Shown in pieces: positions 8,374-16,638 of a stretch of DNA of 64,000 nucleotides. Where the stretch lies: contig CALWVS010000003.1 in assembly GCA_944385095.1 (NCBI GenBank), positions 62,001 through 126,000 of the forward strand. Direction: 5' to 3'. Every line of letters starts with the position of its first letter. Position 1 is the first letter of the stretch. The position numbers and the translations under genes were made by a program. The notes beneath the pieces are model-generated. The model was not told the origin of the DNA. It was given only the letters and a program-made list of their open reading frames with translations, and did no database searches. The DNA comes from an uncultured Oscillospiraceae bacterium. Its GTDB lineage: Bacteria; Bacillota; Clostridia; Oscillospirales; Oscillospiraceae.

Positions 8374-9600
8374 ATGATCGAGAGATTCAAAAGCAATGCA
8401 CAGACAATCGAGGCGGCAGATCAATTCCTGTATGGAAACCACGCAAGAATTCCCATTGTGATGGACAGAGGCGAAGGTTGCTATGTCTATGACTTAGACA
8501 ACAACAAGTATCTGGATTTTGTAGGCGGCATTGCGGTCAATGGTCTGGGTCATTGCCATCCTGCCATCGTCAAAGCACTGGAGGAACGTGCAAAGACCAT
8601 TCTGCACTGCTCCAACTACTACTACAATGAGCCAGCCATTCAGGTGGCAAAGATGATTGTAGAAAATAGCTGCTTTGATAAGGTAATGTATGCCAATTCC
8701 GGTGCAGAGGCAAACGAGGGACAGATTAAACTGGCCCGTAAGTATGCAGTGGACCATGGGCACCCAGAGAGACACACCATTATCAGCATGGTAAAGAGCT
8801 TCCATGGACGTACCTTGGCAACTGCTACAGCCACTGGACAGACAGCAGTACATGACCCACGTTACTTTTCCCCACTGCCTGAGGGCTTTAAGTATGCAGA
8901 GTTCAACAATTTGGAGTCTGTGAAGGAGCAGCTCACAGATGATGTATGTGCCATCCTGACAGAGCCAATTCAGGGCGAAGGTGGTGTGCATCCTGCTACC
9001 AAAGAATTTTTACAGGGTTTGCGTGACTTGTGTGATGAACGCGGTATTCTGCTGATGTTTGATGAGGTACAGGTTGGCTCTGGACGGACAGGCAAACTGT
9101 TTGCTTACCAGAACTATGGAGTAGAGCCAGATACCTGTTCTATGGCAAAGGCATTGGGTTCCGGCGTTCCCATTGGTGCAGTGTGTGCCCGTGGGGATGC
9201 AGCCAAAACATTGACTCCTGGTACACATGGCTCCACCTTTGCAGGTGGTCCCCTTGCCTGTGCACTGGCTGAGGCAACGTTAGACACCCTGCTCCATGGT
9301 GGCGTGCTGGAACATGCCACTGAAGTGGGAGAGTATTTCCGTAAACAGCTTGGCACATTGAAGGAGAAATATCCTGAGACTGTGAAGGAAATTCGCGGTA
9401 TGGGTATGATTAACGGTGTGGAGCTGAATCTGGACAATGGCAGCCCCATTGTAGAAAAGTGCTTTGAAAAAAAGGTGCTGATCAACTGCACCGCAGGTAA
9501 TGTGTTGCGGTTTATTCCGCCACTGGTTGCTTCCAAAGAGGAATGTGACCTGGTGGTAAATGCCATTGATGAATCTATGGCAGAACTGGGACTGAAATAA
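8374..9600 (+). CDS. argD: Acetylornithine aminotransferase
   Basis: PLP-dependent class III aminotransferase that converts N-acetylglutamate semialdehyde to N-acetylornithine using glutamate. Visible are the cofactor-binding ANSGAEANEGQIKLARKY segment, LMFDEVQVGSGRTG and the PLP lysine in SMAKALGSGVPIG, with HGSTFAGGPLA after it. The ATG at 8374 follows AGGAGG at 7 nt; the frame upstream to 8326 overlaps argB and lacks a site. 408 aa, standard size. It closes the argCJBD block before a terminator; argF, argG and argH are not in the window. Confidence 0.96.
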   Translation: MIERFKSNAQTIEAADQFLYGNHARIPIVMDRGEGCYVYDLDNNKYLDFVGGIAVNGLGHCHPAIVKALEERAKTILHCSNYYYNEPAIQVAKMIVENSCFDKVMYANSGAEANEGQIKLARKYAVDHGHPERHTIISMVKSFHGRTLATATATGQTAVHDPRYFSPLPEGFKYAEFNNLESVKEQLTDDVCAILTEPIQGEGGVHPATKEFLQGLRDLCDERGILLMFDEVQVGSGRTGKLFAYQNYGVEPDTCSMAKALGSGVPIGAVCARGDAAKTLTPGTHGSTFAGGPLACALAEATLDTLLHGGVLEHATEVGEYFRKQLGTLKEKYPETVKEIRGMGMINGVELNLDNGSPIVEKCFEKKVLINCTAGNVLRFIPPLVASKEECDLVVNAIDESMAELGLK

Positions 9601-9607
9601 TACACAT

Positions 9608-9637
9608 AAAAGAGGGGGCATCATGCCCCCTTTTATA
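9608..9637 (+). terminator. Intrinsic terminator after argD
   Basis: AAAAGAGGGGGCAT pairs with ATGCCCCCTTTT and is followed by TTTTAT. It separates the biosynthetic arg genes from nhaC-orr, though read-through is possible. Confidence 0.85.
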
Positions 9638-9701
9638 TCAAACCAACGCTGAATCAAGGGGAGCAGGCTCTGCGACGGGATTGAAAGAAAGGTTGGAAAC
9701 T

Positions 9702-11144
9702 ATGAAAGAGGGAATGAAAGTGTATGATGGCAGAATGCCATCAGTATGGCATTCGCTGATTACATTGGGTTTGTTAATTGCTGTCATGGCAGTTGGGATT
9801 ATGGTTTATCAACTGGACCCACATATGCCTATGTTTGTTGGTGTTGTGGTTGCTGCAATTATGGCACTGATTTTGGGGTATAAGTGGTCAGCCATCGAAA
9901 CCATGATGATGGATGGAATTTACAGGGCACTCCAATCTATTATTATTCTGGCAATCATTGGTATTTTGATTGGCATTTGGATTGATGCTGGTGTGGTGCC
10001 TGCCATGATTTACTATGGACTGAAGATTCTATCTCCCAATATCTTTTTGATTGCGGTGGTGCTGATTTGTTCCATTACCTCCCTTGCCACTGGTACTTCT
10101 TGGGGAACCATGGGGACAATGGGTGTAGCTATGCTGGGTATTGCAGCAGGACTGGGCGTTCCTGCCCCTGTGACTGCCGGTGCCATTTTGTGCGGTGCCT
10201 ACTTTGGGGATAAGATGTCCCCTCTGTCCGATACCACCAATCTGGCTCCAGCGATGGCAGGAACGGACGTGATGAGTCATGTCAAGTTCATGTTGCTGCC
10301 TACTGCCATTACATATGGAATCTGCCTTGTCTTTTTTGGCGGCTATGGATTTTTGTTCCATGCCGGTGGAAGTGCAGATATGACAGAAGTTCAGGTGATT
10401 TCCGAGGGACTGGCGAGCAGTTTTAATTTGAACCCGCTGCTGTTGTTGCCTCCTGTGGTTGTTATTGTGGCTGTGGCTATGAAAATGCCTGCCATTCCTG
10501 GCATTACCTTAGGTGCCATTGTAGGTGGTGTGTTTGGTCTGATTTTTCAAGGCGGAGACTGCACCCTTGGAACCTTGTTGCTGGTGGGCAGAGATGGATT
10601 TGTATCTGAGACGGGGGTAGAAGCCATTGACTCCTTGTTGACTTCTGGTGGTTTGATGAATATGATGTCCTCCATTTCCTTGACCATCCTGGCAATGATG
10701 TTTGGCGGCATTATGGAGGGAACCCACCAGTTAGAGGTCATCGTCAATCAGTTAATGAAACTGGCAAAGAGCCCGGCAGGACTGGTTACTTTGACAGAAG
10801 CAACCTGTGTACTGTCTAATGTGACCATGCCAGAACAGTATATTTCCATTGTGGTCCCTGGTCGTATGTATGCAGAGGAGTATCGAAAAATGGGGCTGCA
10901 TCCAGTTACTCTGTCCAACGCCTTGGAGGGTGCAGGCACGGTCACTTCTGCATTGATTCCATGGAATACCTGTGGTGTGTATATCAAAGACACATTGGGA
11001 TTGGGCGTTGCCCAGTATGGTCCATGGGCAATTTTTAACTGGCTGATGCCAATTGTCAATATTATTCTGGCATATTTGGGTGTGACAGTGGCAAACAGCA
11101 ATAAAGTACGTTTGATTCAACAGAAGAAGGCACAAAAAGCCTGA
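9702..11144 (+). CDS. nhaC: NhaC-family Na+/H+ (or amino-acid coupled) antiporter
   Basis: 480 aa with about eleven to twelve hydrophobic segments. The conserved NhaC signature is present around residues 130-200 (TSLATGTSWGTMGTMG, then CGAYFGDKMSPLSDTTNLAP). Family members exchange Na+ for protons, and some relatives exchange organic substrates such as malate/lactate. The start at 9702 is chosen because AAAGG lies 9 nt upstream; the TTG at 9681 is less likely. It sits only 33 nt before an ornithine racemase-like gene, which suggests a role tied to ornithine or arginine, either as ion balance or as an amino-acid exchanger. Confidence 0.9.
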   Translation: MKEGMKVYDGRMPSVWHSLITLGLLIAVMAVGIMVYQLDPHMPMFVGVVVAAIMALILGYKWSAIETMMMDGIYRALQSIIILAIIGILIGIWIDAGVVPAMIYYGLKILSPNIFLIAVVLICSITSLATGTSWGTMGTMGVAMLGIAAGLGVPAPVTAGAILCGAYFGDKMSPLSDTTNLAPAMAGTDVMSHVKFMLLPTAITYGICLVFFGGYGFLFHAGGSADMTEVQVISEGLASSFNLNPLLLLPPVVVIVAVAMKMPAIPGITLGAIVGGVFGLIFQGGDCTLGTLLLVGRDGFVSETGVEAIDSLLTSGGLMNMMSSISLTILAMMFGGIMEGTHQLEVIVNQLMKLAKSPAGLVTLTEATCVLSNVTMPEQYISIVVPGRMYAEEYRKMGLHPVTLSNALEGAGTVTSALIPWNTCGVYIKDTLGLGVAQYGPWAIFNWLMPIVNIILAYLGVTVANSNKVRLIQQKKAQKA

Positions 11145-11177
11145 TTCTAAGTGAAACAGAAAGACAGAGGAAGTATC

Positions 11178-12287
11178 ATGCAACATCAAGTGGAACGCTA
11201 TCCACAACTGGAAGTTCACCTTGACAAGCTACGGGAGAATCTGGCAGCACTGAAACAGTGCTGCCAGCGTTCTTGTATTGACATCTGTGGCATTGTCAAA
11301 GCATTTCATGGTAAACCAGAAGTGGCACAGCTCTATGAACAAGCAAAGCTGTCCAGCATTGGTTCCTCACGGCTGGAACAATTAAAGGAGTTGAAGCAAG
11401 CAGGATTTCAAACCCCCATGTTCCTCATCCGTATTCCAATGGCATCCGAACTGAGAGAGGTGGTGGAGTGGACAGAATACAGCCTGCAAAGTGAGTGGAG
11501 TACACTGGAACAACTGGATACCATCACACAGGAGTGTCAAAAAGTTCATCAGGTGGTCTTGATGGTGGATTTGGGGGACTTGCGGGAAGGCTACTGGGAC
11601 TGGGAGGAGCTTGTACAGGTAGCATGCAGGGTGGAAGCAATGCCCTATGTGAAACTGGCAGGTGTGGGCACCAATTTGGGCTGCTATGGCACCATACAGG
11701 CAACCCCTGAAAAAATGGAACAGCTAGTACAGGTGGCAGAACAGGTGGAACACGCCATCGGTCGCAAACTGGATATTTTGTCTGGTGGGGCATCTACTTC
11801 CATTCATATGGTACTGGATGGAACTATGCCAAAACGGATTAACCATTTGCGTCTGGGCGAGTGTATCTTATTGGGCGGTATTTGGGGATGTGAGATGGAG
11901 TTCATGCACAAAGATATATTTACCTTCCATACACAGGTGATAGAATCCAAAGTAAAACCATCCTATCCAGTGGGAGAGTTGTCCGTAGATGCTTTTGGGC
12001 ATGTGAGAACCTATGTAGACAGAGGAAACCGACGGCGGGCACTGCTGGCAGCCGGTCGGGCAGACTATGGGGAACCAGATGACCTGCTCCCACGGGAAGC
12101 AGGCATCAAAGTGCTGGGGGCCTCCTCAGACCACACCATTTTAGATGTCCATGATGCAGCAAGAACCATTGAAGTGGGGGATGTGGTTTCATTTGACTTG
12201 TGTTATGCAACTCTGGTATACTTGTCCAATAGCAGAAATGTCCACTGGCGTTTTTCAGATTCAGACCATACCAAAGTGAGGGAATGA
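11178..12287 (+). CDS. orr: Ornithine racemase-like PLP enzyme (alanine racemase fold)
   Basis: 369 aa, N-terminal alanine-racemase TIM barrel. The PLP-binding lysine fits the VKAFHG segment near residue 38, matching the GVTKVVCG-type motif of clostridial ornithine racemases. RIPMASELREVV, VDLGDLREG and SGGASTS (phosphate-binding loop) follow in the order known for Orr. The likely reaction is L-ornithine to D-ornithine interconversion, used in oxidative ornithine fermentation. The ATG at 11178 has AGAGG upstream. It follows nhaC and is followed after 3 nt by greA. No ornithine aminomutase genes are in the window. A different amino-acid racemase remains possible. Confidence 0.8.
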   Translation: MQHQVERYPQLEVHLDKLRENLAALKQCCQRSCIDICGIVKAFHGKPEVAQLYEQAKLSSIGSSRLEQLKELKQAGFQTPMFLIRIPMASELREVVEWTEYSLQSEWSTLEQLDTITQECQKVHQVVLMVDLGDLREGYWDWEELVQVACRVEAMPYVKLAGVGTNLGCYGTIQATPEKMEQLVQVAEQVEHAIGRKLDILSGGASTSIHMVLDGTMPKRINHLRLGECILLGGIWGCEMEFMHKDIFTFHTQVIESKVKPSYPVGELSVDAFGHVRTYVDRGNRRRALLAAGRADYGEPDDLLPREAGIKVLGASSDHTILDVHDAARTIEVGDVVSFDLCYATLVYLSNSRNVHWRFSDSDHTKVRE

Positions 12288-12290
12288 GAC

Positions 12291-12794
12291 ATGCACAATG
12301 AACTGACCCAAAAAGACTTGGAACTGATGAAACAGGAACTGGACCATAGAAGAATCACCTTGCGTCCAAAACTGTTGGAGGCAGTGAAAGAAGCCAGAGC
12401 CTTTGGGGATTTGAGCGAAAATTTTGAGTACAAAGCAGCCAAAATGGAAAAAAACCGCAATGAAAGCCGCATCCGTTTTTTGGAGCGGATGATTAAAACG
12501 GCGGTGGTAATTGGGGATACCTCTGCCCCAGACCAGGTGGGGCTTTATGACAAGGTGACGGTCTATATGGAAGATGATGACGAGACAGAAGTCTACCAAA
12601 TTGTCACCACCATGAGGCAGGATGTTTTAAAGGGGCTTATCAGCAAGGAATCCCCTGTGGGTCGGGTTCTGTTGGGCAAAAAGGTGGGTGACCGTGTCCA
12701 TATTCAGGTCAATGAGTCCTATGGCTATTATGCTGTCATCCGAAGCATAGAAAAAGGGACAGATGATGGGGCAATCCCACTGAACAAATACTAA
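12291..12794 (+). CDS. greA: Transcription elongation factor GreA/GreB family
   Basis: 167 aa. The N-terminal coiled coil (about residues 5-75) contains the signature GDLSENFEYKAAK with the acidic tip that enters the RNA polymerase secondary channel to stimulate transcript cleavage. The C-terminal FKBP-like domain runs from about 85 (DKVTVYMEDD) to the end. It begins 3 nt after orr, so it is probably co-transcribed. A second, main GreA may exist elsewhere; this slightly long copy could be a paralogue. Confidence 0.88.
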   Translation: MHNELTQKDLELMKQELDHRRITLRPKLLEAVKEARAFGDLSENFEYKAAKMEKNRNESRIRFLERMIKTAVVIGDTSAPDQVGLYDKVTVYMEDDDETEVYQIVTTMRQDVLKGLISKESPVGRVLLGKKVGDRVHIQVNESYGYYAVIRSIEKGTDDGAIPLNKY

Positions 12795-12796
12795 AA

Positions 12797-12834
12797 GAAA
12801 AACCAGAGGTCTTGTGGTTGACCTCTGGTTTTTG
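12797..12834. terminator. Bidirectional terminator after greA
   Basis: AAAAACCAGAGGTC pairs perfectly with GACCTCTGGTTTTT around an 8-nt loop. The symmetric A/T flanks allow it to stop greA transcripts and also the leftward structured RNA and purine operon arriving from the right. Confidence 0.88.
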
Positions 12835-12859
12835 TGTAAGGAAAAGAGAAAATCCCCAA

Positions 12860-13040
12860 TTCCCACCCTGGCGGAACTTGTCAATGTCTGGTGGTAACAG
12901 TAAAAATAACAATGCAGGGATACCGTGTTGGAGCATAACAATCCTTGGGGAATCGAACCCCGCATCTGCTCAGAGATGCAACCATGAGTGCGACTTGCGC
13001 TGTCGCCGCGTGACATTCGCCCTCGTTCCGCTACCATCCT
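12860..13040 (-). ncRNA. Structured noncoding RNA with tRNA T-arm-like hairpin; raiA-motif candidate
   Basis: On the minus strand this intergenic stretch has long-range pairing: GCGGAAC (13025-13031) with GTTCCGC (12871-12877), and AATGTC (13012-13017) with GACATT (12883-12888), forming one closing helix with an internal loop. Inside are a GCGAC/GTCGC hairpin with 7-nt loop, GCATCT/AGATGC with 6-nt loop, and GGGGTTCGATTCCCC, which mimics a tRNA T arm. No acceptor stem or CCA is present, so it is not a normal tRNA. The size and T-arm-like element recall the raiA RNA motif from memory. It lies directly behind the purine operon and before a terminator. Confidence 0.6.
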
Positions 13041-13044
13041 CTCT

Positions 13045-13503
13045 TTATTCCATCAATTCCGTGGTCCAGTTGCACTGTTGAATCTGGTTGTTTAGTTGCC
13101 GCAGTTCTTTGGACATCTGATCAATTTCAGCTTGCCATTCGGGGATGGAAAAGCTGGATTTGAGTTTGATTTCTGTATTTCTGGCACGGTAAGACACCCG
13201 ACTTCCCTCATAGGCTACATCACGGTAGATATGGAGTTTTAAGGTCAAGGCATCTTTGCGTGCAATGAGTTCTGTTAAAGTATAGTGATCATACACTACG
13301 GTTTTACTGTTGGTTTGGTTGATGCAGGTCATCAAATGGATGAGACGGGCAATACAGGCGTCCAATTCTGCCTTTAAACTGGTGGGATTTTCTACAGGTT
13401 CTTCCCCTTCCTGCACCAATGCCACATTGGATAGGCGTGTTTTCAGCTGTTCAATGGTACGGTTTAAATCGGCGCGTTCCTGCAATGCCTCAGCCAATTT
13501 CAT
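13045..13503 (-). CDS. DIP1984-family protein
   Basis: 152 aa, largely helical. It begins with MKLAEALQERADLNRTIEQLK, the usual N-terminus of the DIP1984 (septicolysin-like) family, and shows the coiled-coil rich pattern of that family (LKAELDACIARLIHLMTCIN, then LTELIARKDALTLKL). No catalytic motif is evident and the function is unknown. Start choice: the ATG at 13503 is preferred over the one at 13509 on family alignment; both follow AAGG. It is the last gene of the leftward purine transcript, 10 nt after the HAD gene, and the structured RNA begins right behind its stop. Confidence 0.75.
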   Translation of the reverse strand: MKLAEALQERADLNRTIEQLKTRLSNVALVQEGEEPVENPTSLKAELDACIARLIHLMTCINQTNSKTVVYDHYTLTELIARKDALTLKLHIYRDVAYEGSRVSYRARNTEIKLKSSFSIPEWQAEIDQMSKELRQLNNQIQQCNWTTELME

Positions 13504-13513
13504 AGCCATCACC

Positions 13514-14176
13514 TTACCTTTCAAGATGTAGTGCAATCCAGTCTTTCAACTCCAGCAGGGAGGCACAGCGACAAGTGAGCAGAGCATCCAGTTGCTGGGT
13601 GGGTGGAATCAGGTCTGGCACCATAGCCACCTGCATCCCTGCACCAGAGGCAGAGAGAATTCCATTCTTGGAGTCCTCTATGGCAAGCACATGGAGCGGA
13701 GCAAGGTGGAGCTGTTCACAGGCAATCTGATAGATTTCTGGATGTGGTTTACTGTGTGTGACCTGGTCCCCTGTAATCATAGCACAAAAATAGTGGGAAA
13801 GCCCAGAGAGTTCCATCCGTCTCTGTGTGCGCTGCCGACCGGTGGAGGTGGCAAGTGCAATGGGAATATGTTGTGCAGCCAGAAAATCCAGAATTTCATG
13901 GACACCTGGTTTCAGGGGTACTCCATGTTCCTCTACATGTTCTTGTAAACGCTCAGAGCAGGTGAGCAGAAAACTCTCTTTTGGAAAGTCAGGACCAAAA
14001 TAACGTTCCAGTTTTTCAAAGGTATCAGTGCGGTTATTTCCTACAAATTCCAAATACCGCTGCCCAACCTGTGGATAGCCAAATTCTGTACTGACCGTCT
14101 CCCAAATCTGACGGCTGAGTTGCTCTGTATCAAAGAGAACCCCGTCTACATCAAATACAATACCTTGTATACTCAT
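13514..14176 (-). CDS. HAD-superfamily hydrolase, beta-phosphoglucomutase-like
   Basis: 220 aa. Motif I is FDVDGVLFD at residues 8-16 (nucleophile Asp9, general acid Asp11), motif II is the ALATSTGRQRTQR region near 107, motif III KPHPEIY near 143 and motif IV AIEDSKNGILSA near 163. The cap domain between motifs I and II makes it subclass I, as in beta-phosphoglucomutases and many sugar-phosphate or nucleotide phosphatases. The start overlaps the purD stop as ATGA, so translation is coupled to purine synthesis. A 5'-nucleotidase or damage-repair phosphatase role would fit the context but is inference. Confidence 0.9.
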   Translation of the reverse strand: MSIQGIVFDVDGVLFDTEQLSRQIWETVSTEFGYPQVGQRYLEFVGNNRTDTFEKLERYFGPDFPKESFLLTCSERLQEHVEEHGVPLKPGVHEILDFLAAQHIPIALATSTGRQRTQRRMELSGLSHYFCAMITGDQVTHSKPHPEIYQIACEQLHLAPLHVLAIEDSKNGILSASGAGMQVAMVPDLIPPTQQLDALLTCRCASLLELKDWIALHLER

Positions 14177-15429
14177 ACTTTACCAATGTCTGTGCGCATG
14201 TGCATATCGGAGAAAGAGATACACTTGCTGGCACCATAAGCCCGTTCAATGGCATCTTCCAGACTGTTTCCCACAGCGGTGACACCCAGAACACGACCAC
14301 CAGCAGTGACAATGTTCCCAGAGTCTGTCTGTTTGGTGCCGGCATGGAATACAGTGGCAGTTTTGCTGGCTTCCTCCAGACCGGAAATGGGGTAGCCGCT
14401 CTGATAGCTGAGGGGATAACCGCCAGAGGCAAGCACAATACAGCAGGCAGCCCCATCTTTCCAGCGAATGTCCACCTGGTCCAGCGTGCCATTGACACAG
14501 GCTTCAAAAATTTCCATCAAGTCTGTGTCCAGCATGGACAGGAGAGGCTGGGTTTCAGGGTCCCCAAAGCGGGCGTTGTACTCCACTACTTTGGGACCCT
14601 TTGGAGTGAGCATAAGACCAAAGTAGATGACACCTTGGAAGGGGCGTCCCTCTGCCTTCAGAGCTGCCACAGTGGGTTTGAAAATCTGTTCCTCACAGAT
14701 GGCAGCCAGTTCTGGGGTGTAGTTGGGGGAGGGGCAGAATGCACCCATACCACCTGTGTTGGGTCCCTGATTGCCATCATAGGCGCGCTTGTGGTCCTGA
14801 CTGGACAGCATGGGAACCAGATGTTCTCCATCGCAGAAGGCAAGGACAGTCACCTCTGGACCAGTCATACACTCCTCAATGACCACAGTACTGCCGGATT
14901 TACCAAACTTCTGGTCCTGCATCATTTCACGCACTGCGGTTTTGGCTTCTTCTACAGTAGAGGCAACCACCACACCTTTGCCCAAAGCCAGACCATCTGC
15001 CTTGACGACAATGGGTGCTCCCTGCTGGTCAATGTAGGCAAGGGCTTTGTCCATTTCTGTAAAAGTCTCATATTGGGCGGTGGGAATGTGGTATTTTTTC
15101 ATCAACTCTTTGGAAAAAGCCTTGCTGGCTTCGATAATGGCAGCATTGGCACGGGGACCAAAGGCAGGAATTCCAGCTTCTTGCAGTTGGTCTACCATAC
15201 CCAGTGCCAGAGGGTCATCTGGGGCAACCATTACAAAATCCATCTTGTTTTCCTTTGCCCATGCCACCATTTCAGCCACATCTGTGGCTTTGATGGGTAC
15301 ACAGGTGGCAACCTGAGCAATACCACCATTACCAGGGGCACAGTAGAGTTCTGTCACTTTGGGAGACTGGGACAGCTTCCAGCAGATGGCGTGTTCACGA
15401 CCGCCACCGCCAACAACCAATACTTTCAT
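14173..15429 (-). CDS. purD: Phosphoribosylamine-glycine ligase (GAR synthetase)
   Basis: ATP-grasp enzyme that joins glycine to phosphoribosylamine. It starts with MKVLVVGGGGREHAICWKL, and shows the ATP-binding GAPIVVKADGLALGKGV near residue 140 and the metal-binding VVEYNARFGDPETQPLL near 285. 418 aa is normal. The ATG at 15429 follows GGGAGG at about 9 nt. It sits near the 3' end of the purine operon, between the AICAR formyltransferase gene and the HAD gene. Confidence 0.97.
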   Translation of the reverse strand: MKVLVVGGGGREHAICWKLSQSPKVTELYCAPGNGGIAQVATCVPIKATDVAEMVAWAKENKMDFVMVAPDDPLALGMVDQLQEAGIPAFGPRANAAIIEASKAFSKELMKKYHIPTAQYETFTEMDKALAYIDQQGAPIVVKADGLALGKGVVVASTVEEAKTAVREMMQDQKFGKSGSTVVIEECMTGPEVTVLAFCDGEHLVPMLSSQDHKRAYDGNQGPNTGGMGAFCPSPNYTPELAAICEEQIFKPTVAALKAEGRPFQGVIYFGLMLTPKGPKVVEYNARFGDPETQPLLSMLDTDLMEIFEACVNGTLDQVDIRWKDGAACCIVLASGGYPLSYQSGYPISGLEEASKTATVFHAGTKQTDSGNIVTAGGRVLGVTAVGNSLEDAIERAYGASKCISFSDMHMRTDIGKV

Positions 15430-15448
15430 TTCCAATTACCTCCCTTTT

Positions 15449-16621
15449 TTAGTGGTGGAACAGGCGAACACCTGTAAAGGACATCACAATTCCATATTTA
15501 TTTGCAGTTTCAATCACTTGGTCATCTCGGATAGAGCCACCGGGCTGAACGATGTACTGTACACCGGATTTTCTGGCTCTCTCCACGTTGTCACCAAAGG
15601 GGAAGAAGGCATCAGAACCCACAGTCAACCCAGACATTTGAGCAATCCAAGCAGATTTTTCCTCTGCTGTTAAAATTTCAGGCTTTACTTTGAAAATATC
15701 CTGCCATACACCATCAGCCAGTACATCCTCATACTCATCGGAAATATACAAATCAATGGCGTTGTCACGATTGGGGCGGCGGATTCCGTCCACAAACTGC
15801 AATCCCAATACTTTGGGATGCTGACGCAGCCACCAGATATTTGCCTTGTCACCAGCCAGACGGGTGCAGTGGATACGGCTTTGCTGTCCCGCTCCCACAC
15901 CTACGGTCATACCATTTTTCACATAGCATACAGAATTGGACTGGGTGTATTTTAAGGTAATCAGGGCAAGGAGCATGTCATGTTTTGCCTGCTGGGGCAG
16001 TTCCTTTTGCTCTGTGACAATGTTTTGCAGCATATCTTCTGTGATTTCCAAATCATTGTAACCCTGTTCAAAGGTAATACCAAAGATATTGCGGCGTTCC
16101 AGTGGAGCGGGAGTATAGGTTGGGTCAATGGCAATCACATTGTAACCGCCTTTGCGTTTGGTTTTCAAAATTTCCAAGGCTTCTGGGGTGTAGCTGGGGG
16201 CAATCACACCATCGGATACTTCCTCCGCCAGAAAACGGGCGGTGTCTGCGTCACATTCATCCGACAGAGCAGCCCAGTCCCCAAAGGAGCACAGACGGTC
16301 TGCCCCTCTGGCTCGGATATAGGCACAGGCAATGGGGGACAGTTCCCCTTCTGGAGCCATAAAAATTTTGCGTTCTACCTCGGAAAGAGGAAGCCCCAGA
16401 GCAGCACCAGCAGGGGAAACATGCTTAAAAGAGGCAGCGGCAGGCAGACCAGTTGCCTTTTTCAGTGCCTTCACCAGCTGCCAGGAGTTTAGAGCATCCA
16501 TAAAGTTGATATAGCCAGGGCGACCATTGAGGACAGTCAAAGGCAGTTCCCCTTGTTCCATAAAAATACGGGCAGGCTTCTGGTTTGGATTACAGCCATA
16601 TTTCAGTTCTAATTCAGTCAT
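15449..16621 (-). CDS. purH: AICAR formyltransferase without cyclohydrolase domain (split PurH)
   Basis: 390 aa corresponding only to the AICAR transformylase half of PurH. The catalytic Lys-His pair is in SFKHVSPAGAALG near residue 67, with SNSVCYVKNGMTVGVGAGQQSR near 230 and SDAFFPFGDNVERA near 335. The usual N-terminal IMP cyclohydrolase domain of about 200 residues is missing entirely. The next gene upstream encodes a separate PurO-type cyclohydrolase, which explains the loss. It uses 10-formyl-THF to make FAICAR. The ATG at 16621 has AAGGAG 10 nt upstream. Confidence 0.95.
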   Translation of the reverse strand: MTELELKYGCNPNQKPARIFMEQGELPLTVLNGRPGYINFMDALNSWQLVKALKKATGLPAAASFKHVSPAGAALGLPLSEVERKIFMAPEGELSPIACAYIRARGADRLCSFGDWAALSDECDADTARFLAEEVSDGVIAPSYTPEALEILKTKRKGGYNVIAIDPTYTPAPLERRNIFGITFEQGYNDLEITEDMLQNIVTEQKELPQQAKHDMLLALITLKYTQSNSVCYVKNGMTVGVGAGQQSRIHCTRLAGDKANIWWLRQHPKVLGLQFVDGIRRPNRDNAIDLYISDEYEDVLADGVWQDIFKVKPEILTAEEKSAWIAQMSGLTVGSDAFFPFGDNVERARKSGVQYIVQPGGSIRDDQVIETANKYGIVMSFTGVRLFHH

Positions 16622-16638
16622 GGTCAAAAAACTCCTTT

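Noticed and set aside
12931..13045. A tRNA gene on the minus strand (T-arm-like GGGGTTCGATTCCCC and long variable-arm-like hairpin)
   Set aside because: No 7-bp acceptor stem, no CCA, and the candidate anticodon loop lacks U33. The segment fits better inside a larger structured RNA.
14200..15477. A 425-codon rightward frame across purD
   Set aside because: It is antisense to purD, with no ribosome site and a shadow-type composition.
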